64,000 bases of DNA from JAABTH01 sp964492615 (lineage in GTDB: Bacteria; Bacillota; Dethiobacteria; DTU022), in contig CAZBKZ010000001.1 in the NCBI GenBank assembly GCA_964492615.1, forward strand, positions 109,469 to 173,468, in the 5' to 3' direction. Positions within the stretch are counted from its first letter, which is position 1; the number at the start of each line of letters is the position of its first letter. Made by a program: the position numbers and the translations under genes. The notes below the pieces were generated by a model. That model ran no database searches and was not told the DNA's origin. It was given only the letters and a program-made list of their open reading frames with translations. This document shows positions 59,067 to 64,000 of this stretch, in pieces.

Positions 59067-60707
59067 TTAGTATTCCTCCGAAAGGAAAGACACCTTATTA
59101 TCGATGGTATGGTGGTCATAGGGCAAAACCCAACCATTATAAATTTCATGTCGGTAAGCATAGTAACCGGTAGTATAATAAAGCATCAGCAAGGGCAGCT
59201 CTTCAGCCAGAATTTCTTGCATTTCGTCAATTAGAGCGCGGCGTGCACCTTCGTTGAATTCGGAGAATTGCTCCATGGCCAGCCGGTCAAATTCCTGGTT
59301 GGTATAACCGGTATTATAGCCCGGGGTTCCACCATCTGCAAAATTCTGCCTGAGCAAATCGGCATCACGACCCCAGCCGCCATGCCCATTAATATTCAGC
59401 TCAAAGTTGCCTTCTGTCCAACTTTCATCAACCGTTAAACGATCGCCACTGTTAATGCTAATTTCTATTCCAATCTCTTTAAGGTATCCTTTAACCAGCT
59501 CGGCTGTCCTTGCATAATCTCCTTCGCCTTGGGTTAATAAGTCAAATTTAACAGATTGACCATTTTGATCAAGCAAAGTACCATCGACCTTTTCATATCC
59601 CGCATCCTCCAGCAGCCGCAAAGCCTGAGCAGGGTCATATTCATACTGCGGCACATCAGGATTGTACCAAATATGATCGGGTGGAAGCATTCCCGGATTA
59701 CCAGGGATACCTGCTCCTCTTAAAACTTTTTCAATAATATCTTCCCGGTTGATAGCATGGGCAAGGGCCTGTCTCACCTCTTTTTGCTGCAACCAGGGAA
59801 AATCTCGCAGATTAAAATGGAGACGCATCGACCACAGACCGGGTTGTTCAATAATAGAGAACTCAGGATCTGCCTCAAATTGTTCAACCAGGTCTGCAGG
59901 GACACTACCAATATGGATGTCACCCTGACGCAAAGCTAGAATATCATCGCCAACGGGCACAAATACTACCGCGCTGACCTTTTGCTGCGGGCCCCAGAAG
60001 TCCTGGTTGGCTAGAAAATGATAGGCTCCCTGCTCCCGGTTGTAGGTTTCCAGGGTGAAGGGACCTGTGCCAATTAGTGATTCATCGTCAGTAAACTGCT
60101 GCGGGTCGTCAACTTCGTACCAAATATGTTCAGGTAGTATATAAATAGACGTCATTTCATAGAGAAATGGAGCACTTGGTTCGGTAGTGTAGAGTTTGAC
60201 GGTATAATCATCTACTTTCTCGACCCGATCAAAAATACTGTAGTCCATGGTAGAAAGGGGCGGATGCTCGTGCTGGTAGTTAATCGAAAACACTACATCA
60301 TCAGCCGTAAAGTCCTGTCCGTCATGCCATTTAACATCACGTCGCAGGTGGAAAGTGTAAACTTTCCCATCATCACTGATCTGCCAATCTTCAGCCAACC
60401 AGGGAACCATATCTTCAGCAGCTCTTTCGATCAGAGTGTCAAATACTAAACCCACCTTCCTTTCTGCAGGGCCACGGGGATTACGGGTGTAAGGGTTTGG
60501 CAAGCCCCAGTCATCACCTCCGGCCAGGCGTACCACCGGCTTCTCTTCTTCCTGGATCGAATCTTGCTGTTCCTGTTCTGCATCCTGAGCCTGTTCATCA
60601 CTATAATCAGCTTCATTACAGGCTGTGAGTGAAAACAACAATAAAAAGCCAATGATTAGTAGAACAGCAAAAACAGGGGAACAATAGTTTGTTTTGTAAT
60701 TAAACAT
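59067..60707 (-). CDS. Opp/Nik-type substrate-binding lipoprotein
   Basis: 546 residues, SBP_bac_5 family. Seen: signal segment with lipobox L-T-A-C (about residue 30), an acidic Gln-rich linker, G-K-V-Y-T-F-H-L-R-R-D-V-K-W-H-D-G-Q-D-F-T-A-D-D-V-V-F, and R-Q-A-L-A-H-A-I-N-R-E-D-I. Known: binds peptides, nickel chelates, haem or other solutes outside the cell. The second gene after a cobalamin riboswitch, so the ligand may be a cobalt complex, corrinoid or precursor (inference). AAAGGAG precedes the ATG. Confidence 0.9.
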   Translation of the reverse strand: MFNYKTNYCSPVFAVLLIIGFLLLFSLTACNEADYSDEQAQDAEQEQQDSIQEEEKPVVRLAGGDDWGLPNPYTRNPRGPAERKVGLVFDTLIERAAEDMVPWLAEDWQISDDGKVYTFHLRRDVKWHDGQDFTADDVVFSINYQHEHPPLSTMDYSIFDRVEKVDDYTVKLYTTEPSAPFLYEMTSIYILPEHIWYEVDDPQQFTDDESLIGTGPFTLETYNREQGAYHFLANQDFWGPQQKVSAVVFVPVGDDILALRQGDIHIGSVPADLVEQFEADPEFSIIEQPGLWSMRLHFNLRDFPWLQQKEVRQALAHAINREDIIEKVLRGAGIPGNPGMLPPDHIWYNPDVPQYEYDPAQALRLLEDAGYEKVDGTLLDQNGQSVKFDLLTQGEGDYARTAELVKGYLKEIGIEISINSGDRLTVDESWTEGNFELNINGHGGWGRDADLLRQNFADGGTPGYNTGYTNQEFDRLAMEQFSEFNEGARRALIDEMQEILAEELPLLMLYYTTGYYAYRHEIYNGWVLPYDHHTIDNKVSFLSEEY

Positions 60708-60731
60708 TAATTATCTGGCTCCTTTCAAGAA

Positions 60732-61631
60732 CTATACTGGGTTAATAGATTTTTTTACCAGGATTTTAGCGTAACGGTTCACTCCCTTGTTTTTAACCAG
60801 GCCCTTATCTGCCATTGATTGGACATATAGCTTAACCTGGTCATGGTTAACAGGTGAATCCTTACCAAATATCTTTAATTCTTCCAGCATATTATCTACA
60901 GCTTCATCAATACCTGTTTCTTGTTCATAAGGCTCATCCCAAACCTTGAAATCAAATTCATAGTTATTGTTATACAGTATATTGGCAATATATAACGCTT
61001 CGTTGTGCCCGGGAGGCAGGGGTTCATTAAATAACAGGGGCCAAAGGCCGACCATTAAATCACTGTATCTTTTTCCGGCATGTTTACTGATAAAAAGATA
61101 ACGGCGAGAGCAGGCCAGGGCCTTTTCTATTGTAATAAGATTGTTTAACCCAGGACTCATAGAAGCAAAGACCAGGTCGAACTGATCCCGGTAGCCCATC
61201 TTTTCTATATCAATATCCTCCCAGGAAATCTGCAGAACCTTTATATTATCCAGCTTACGCTTTTCCACTTCTTTTATTAAGTAATGTGACATTATCTCTG
61301 TTGGTTCCAGCGATACAACCTCTTTTGCCTCCCCGGCAAATTTGATAGCAAATGCACCTGGGCCGGCCCCGATATCCAAAACTGAAAACCCCGCAACAAG
61401 CACTCCCTGTTTTGCCAGCCACTTTGTTACTTTATCAACTCGCTTATTTCCACCAGCACCCCCGGTTTTTGCTATATATTTTTCTGCCCTCTTATTCCAG
61501 AAGTCAACACTCTGGGTTACCGTTTTTTTACCGTTCGGAGTGAATTGCTCCTTAGAATGCTCCCAAACCTGATCCCAGTAAAAAGAGGAGTGCAGCATCT
61601 TCAAATCAATGCCCTGCTTTTTTGTTGACAA
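60732..61631 (-). CDS. Class I SAM-dependent methyltransferase, first gene of cobalamin-riboswitch operon
   Basis: 299 residues. Seen: F-W-N-K-R-A-E-K-Y, then motif I V-L-D-I-G-A-G-P-G-A-F-A-I-K-F-A (about 85-100), V-S-L-E-P-T, F-D-L-V-F-A-S-M-S-P-G-L-N, and a C-terminal N-E-A-L-Y-I-A-N-I-L-Y-N-N-N-Y-E-F-D-F-K-V-W. Known: Rossmann methyltransferase, no assigned substrate. TTG start after GGATG. It resembles the protein at 5.3-6.1 kb in length, motif spacing and genomic role. Inferred: alters a ligand or chelator used by the transporter downstream, or a corrinoid-related compound. Confidence 0.8.
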   Translation of the reverse strand: MSTKKQGIDLKMLHSSFYWDQVWEHSKEQFTPNGKKTVTQSVDFWNKRAEKYIAKTGGAGGNKRVDKVTKWLAKQGVLVAGFSVLDIGAGPGAFAIKFAGEAKEVVSLEPTEIMSHYLIKEVEKRKLDNIKVLQISWEDIDIEKMGYRDQFDLVFASMSPGLNNLITIEKALACSRRYLFISKHAGKRYSDLMVGLWPLLFNEPLPPGHNEALYIANILYNNNYEFDFKVWDEPYEQETGIDEAVDNMLEELKIFGKDSPVNHDQVKLYVQSMADKGLVKNKGVNRYAKILVKKSINPV

Positions 61632-61659
61632 GTTATGTCATCCTTTCTACAATTTTTAA

Positions 61660-61691
61660 TAAAAAAACCGGCCCCTCAGAAATAAGGCCGG
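61660..61691 (-). terminator. Second (gene-proximal) intrinsic terminator of the B12 leader
   Basis: Seen on the minus strand: CCGGCC (61691-61686), 12-base loop, GGCCGG (61673-61668), then seven T. It lies about 30 bp before the methyltransferase start and 40 bp after another terminator. Confidence 0.85.
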
Positions 61692-61701
61692 ATTAGTCTG
61701 A

Positions 61702-61737
61702 ATAAAAAAGCGCTTAAGTGAGTACTGTGCAGCGCTT
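61702..61737 (-). terminator. First intrinsic terminator of the B12 leader
   Basis: Seen on the minus strand: AAGCGCT (61737-61731) with AGCGCTT (61714-61708 side), followed by TTTTTTATT. Directly after the riboswitch, as expected for a B12-off switch. Confidence 0.8.
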
Positions 61738-61781
61738 GTTTCGCGACCAGCCCTTTCACTCGAAGGGGAACGTAGCGACAC

Positions 61782-61927
61782 TCAGGCAGGTCTCCTGGCT
61801 TACAATCATCGCCTTCCTCTCCTTCCCGGTCTTTGACCAGTGGCTTATTGAGGTTGGCTCCTGCTTACAGTGACGGGATCGCACCGGATTTGCACCGGTT
61901 TCCCTATTCACCCTAAAGGGCACCTGA
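61782..61927 (-). ncRNA. Canonical cobalamin riboswitch
   Basis: Seen on the minus strand: closing pair TCAGG/CCTGA at the ends, GGTGCCCTTTAGGGTGAATA, then AGGGAAACCGGTGCAAATCC, GGTGCGATCCCGTCACTGT, GCCACTGGTC...GACCGGGAAGG, GATGATTG and AAGCCAGGAGACCTGCC. All conserved boxes of the class I (AdoCbl) cobalamin riboswitch occur in order, including the full peripheral domain absent from the nrd copy. Two terminators follow before the methyltransferase-ABC operon, so B12 should shut the operon off. Confidence 0.97.
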
Positions 61928-62290
61928 ATGTGATATATATTTTTATCATTTTAACATGCTACAGCAGTACTGTCTACAAAAAGAGCCGAACTAAACCGAA
62001 ATGCATGTCCATAACCCTGGCTTATTGTTATTTTTTACAACTGCTACAACATTCTTTTAGGGTATAATACCTAATATCCAGTTAAATTTTTGGATTAACA
62101 GATCAGCGTTTATGAAATTTCTCTCCTCTGTTATATGATATCAAGAGGCGGCTTTGTCAGGTTTAAATCAGTGGTTTTATTAAAGTAATCTCTATTTTAC
62201 TATTACCAGGAAACACCTCAAGCAATTAACTTTACAAAAGTATATCAGCAAGTTAAACAACGCGTCTTTTTGCAAGAACATGCGATTATT
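61928..62290. other. Non-coding region upstream of the cobalamin riboswitch
   Basis: About 360 bp that must contain the leftward promoter of the riboswitch transcript. AT-rich TATATAT elements lie close to the riboswitch 5' end. No further gene, repeat or hairpin was recognised up to the DUF4097 stop. Confidence 0.5.
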
Positions 62291-63154
62291 TCAGGGCAGC
62301 AATTTCAAGCTAATCGGGCCTGAAGATGTTGTAATGTTTATTGCCTTGCCGCCTTCTCCCATTGTCGCGATAAGCCTGTTATTGGTAGATTCAATAACAG
62401 ATAGGGGCAACTCTTCATGCGAAATACTACCGCTGGATGTACCGACTGTGATATCTGCATTAATCCCCGGGTTAATAAAGACTGTAATCCCACCGGATTT
62501 AGAACTAATATCCAGGTCTTCCTGAATGGCTGAAACTTCAGCAAATATAGTGCCACGGCTGGTACGGATCTCCTTTATACAATCGGCTTCAGCTACAGTA
62601 ACTTTGCCGTTGACCGTAATCGCACTCACAGATCCAGAAACACCATTGATTTCAACCGCACCTCTTGTGGTCTTAGCTGTAACATCTCCAGATATATTAC
62701 TTATATCAATACGCCCATTAACTGTTTGGACGATGCCGCCTCCTGCTACATGCTCAATATTAATATTCCCTGCCAGAGTTTCAACCTGAGATACTAAAAT
62801 TCCTTCGGGCACTCGAATAATGTAATCTACACTAACCCCTTGAGACAAGCTGGTACAATATTTTGTATTAATAACAAATCTGTCTTCGTTATTTACTTCA
62901 ATCATTACCTGATTCATAAATAACCCCAGAGCGCCCTGTTTAACGGCTATTAACTCTATAGTGTCCTCTTCCCAGCCCTTGATTGATATATTTCCCCTTC
63001 CATTATTAATTTGCAGCTGAGTGCCTGGTTCAACATAACAGCTTTTCTTAAATTCCTCTGTCTTTATTCCAAACATGAATATCGCACCTCCTGTTACCAA
63101 TAAGACTATCAAGGCAGCGAAAAGAATTATTAAGCTCTTTTTAAATCTTAGCAT
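62291..63154 (-). CDS. DUF4097-type beta-helical membrane-anchored protein
   Basis: 287 residues. Seen: one N-terminal membrane helix (8-30), then repeated short beta units: G-R-G-N-I-S-I-K-G-W, A-G-N-I-N-I-E-H-V-A-G, N-G-R-I-D-I-S-N-I-S-G, R-G-A-V-E-I-N-G-V-S-G, N-G-K-V-T-V-A, S-G-G-I-T-V and S-G-P-I-S-L. Known: DUF4097 (LiaG-like) proteins form a beta-solenoid, often in membrane-stress operons; biochemical role unknown. Anchored with the solenoid outside. Under a TetR operator located just upstream. Confidence 0.82.
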   Translation of the reverse strand: MLRFKKSLIILFAALIVLLVTGGAIFMFGIKTEEFKKSCYVEPGTQLQINNGRGNISIKGWEEDTIELIAVKQGALGLFMNQVMIEVNNEDRFVINTKYCTSLSQGVSVDYIIRVPEGILVSQVETLAGNINIEHVAGGGIVQTVNGRIDISNISGDVTAKTTRGAVEINGVSGSVSAITVNGKVTVAEADCIKEIRTSRGTIFAEVSAIQEDLDISSKSGGITVFINPGINADITVGTSSGSISHEELPLSVIESTNNRLIATMGEGGKAINITTSSGPISLKLLP

Positions 63155-63189
63155 TCAATTAATCACCCTTTCCCGAAGACAGTTAACCA

Positions 63190-63219
63190 GTGAATGAATA
63201 TAATTGAGTGTTCATTCAC
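63190..63219. promoter_or_regulatory. TetR operator upstream of DUF4097 gene
   Basis: Seen: GTGAATGAA (63190-63198) and TTCATTCAC (63211-63219). The same TGAATGAA/TTCATTCA half-sites flank the start of the TetR gene at 63.87 kb. Probably bound by that regulator. Confidence 0.7.
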
Positions 63220-63246
63220 CGTTACATAAAAAACAACTTGCCGACG

Positions 63247-63840
63247 CTATTTCTCCATTACCGGGGCTGTTAAACCTTTCATGATAAAGTCTATTAGGTA
63301 TTGAATAAGTTGCGGAAAGTGCTGAGCTCCTATGTCTGCTTTATGAACATCTGCGTAATGCACAGAATTAAGTATGGCAAGTATAAATTCATCGTCCATA
63401 TCGCTTCTTATTGTGCCTTCATTTTTCCATTTTTTAATCAGATTTAATGCAACATCTTCATAGAATTTCCCAATGTTCTCGATACCTTTATTTTCATAAA
63501 ACAGGCGTTCTAGCTTATTTACTAGCTCTACGTTATTCCATTCTTTCAAAATAGGGTTTTCTTGCATTGCATCAATATTTTGGGCCACAAGGTCAGTAAC
63601 CAGGGTTACCGGATCATCACTGTTCAATTCAACAGACTCTAATATGCTCTTTTTTTGTTTCTCGTTTTCTTTCATCAGAACTTCGAAAAAAATATGCTCT
63701 TTTGAGTCGTAGTAATTATAAAATGTACCTACTGCTACTCCAGCTTGCTTAGCAATCTCAGCGATATTAGTTTCCTTAAAACCTTTTTTGTAAAATATTT
63801 CCCTTGCGCTATTAAATATATCCTGTTTTTTATCCAGCAA
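63247..63840 (-). CDS. TetR-family regulator
   Basis: About 197 residues from TTG 63840, which has GGGAGG nine bases before; an ATG at 63888 lies inside a 15-bp palindrome and lacks a ribosome site. Seen: I-F-N-S-A-R-E-I-F-Y-K-K-G-F-K-E-T-N-I-A-E-I-A-K-Q-A-G-V-A-V-G-T-F-Y-N-Y-Y-D-S-K-E, the TetR DNA-binding domain, then a helical ligand domain. Inferred: represses itself and the DUF4097 gene through the shared half-sites. Confidence 0.9.
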   Translation of the reverse strand: MLDKKQDIFNSAREIFYKKGFKETNIAEIAKQAGVAVGTFYNYYDSKEHIFFEVLMKENEKQKKSILESVELNSDDPVTLVTDLVAQNIDAMQENPILKEWNNVELVNKLERLFYENKGIENIGKFYEDVALNLIKKWKNEGTIRSDMDDEFILAILNSVHYADVHKADIGAQHFPQLIQYLIDFIMKGLTAPVMEK

Positions 63841-63860
63841 AAGGACCTGCCTCCCAGTTA

Positions 63861-63894
63861 TAATGAATGAATATATTTTTATATTCATTCATTA
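63861..63894. promoter_or_regulatory. TetR autoregulatory operator
   Basis: Seen: TAATGAATGAATATA (63861-63875), TTTT, TATATTCATTCATTA (63880-63894): a perfect 15-bp inverted repeat. It shares the TGAATGAATATA half-site with the element at 63190-63219. Located about 20 bp upstream of the chosen TetR start. Confidence 0.75.
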
Positions 63895-63965
63895 TCCTAT
63901 CACTTGTTATAATACCCGTCAAATACTATTGCATAAATATATGTTTGTTCAGGGAAAATGTCACT

Positions 63966-64000
63966 ATGAGAGAGGAAACCTATCACTTGACCCAAAAAGA
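63966..64000 (+). CDS. Start of a right-edge gene, possibly a transposase, partial
   Basis: Seen: from ATG 63966 the frame reads MREETYHLTQK to the edge. GTTCAGGGAAAATGTCACT precedes it. Known: several IS transposases begin with M-R-E-E-x-x-x-L-T-x-K, and GGGAAAATGTCAC-like sequence resembles insertion sequence ends. Eleven codons are too few for a firm call. Confidence 0.3.
   Translation, partial: MREETYHLTQK

Overview
The window looks like a chromosomal scaffold from an anaerobic, low-to-mid GC Gram-positive bacterium (Clostridia/Peptococcia-like). The signs are strong GGAGG ribosome sites, frequent TTG and GTG starts, an oxygen-sensitive class III ribonucleotide reductase, a clostridial-type single-chain PurL, ECF transporters, and cobalamin and molybdenum-cofactor-type riboswitches. 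This is inferred from gene content; there is no rRNA or other phylogenetic marker. A run of exactly 100 N at 4218-4317 is an assembly gap that cuts two genes. No tRNA, rRNA, CRISPR array or complete insertion sequence was seen.

Layout. 0-1.6 kb: the start of a YtrA-type GntR regulator (cut by the left edge), a DUF429-like fragment and a short-chain dehydrogenase. 1.8-6.3 kb: a MOT1-type oxyanion transporter faces a FecCD-type ABC transporter operon headed by a methyltransferase and led by a Moco/Tuco-type riboswitch with terminator. 6.5-10.2 kb: nrdD-nrdG behind a compact cobalamin riboswitch, and a MoaE-like protein. 10.3-20.1 kb: nucleotide synthesis (purL divergent from purF; carB-carA). 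20.2-25.7 kb: an iron block reading leftward: flippase-like membrane protein, two nicotianamine-synthase-like methyltransferases, a His-rich small membrane protein, DUF2325, feoA, feoB. 26.3-27.5 kb: a class III CoA-transferase. 27.5-35.2 kb: two type-IV ABC half-transporters (IrtAB/YbtPQ-like), two MptD/Trep_Strep S components, EcfT, a fused EcfA and a TetR regulator. 35.3-40.9 kb: a lone CbiA-like amidase, Fur/PerR, KatG, a YdhR-like protein and an EFR1-type ferredoxin. 40.9-45.8 kb: a second Moco-type riboswitch controls a MOP-type molybdenum aldehyde oxidoreductase, followed by a cysteine desulfurase and a NifU-like protein. 46-50.2 kb: a GntR/FCD regulator, a COG1233 flavoprotein, a ferredoxin-reductase-type protein and a half-length paralogue of it. 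50.4-54.8 kb: a sulfur operon (SLC13 permease, MBL-rhodanese protein, two YeeE/YedE proteins). 55.4-61.9 kb: a canonical cobalamin riboswitch, tandem terminators, a methyltransferase and a complete Opp/Nik-type ABC transporter. 62.3-63.9 kb: a DUF4097 protein and a TetR regulator with matching operators. The right edge holds the start of a possible transposase gene.

The common theme is trace-metal economy: Mo/W, Fe and Co/B12 handled by riboswitches and a shared palindromic box. The most novel pattern is the repeated pairing of metal-type transporters with SAM-methyltransferase-fold proteins. Two related methyltransferases each head an ABC transporter operon behind a different metal-cofactor riboswitch. 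Two NAS-like proteins sit in the Feo block next to a promoter box shared with the ECF/IrtAB-like operon. This suggests small-molecule metallophores or cofactor-precursor uptake systems that have not been described.
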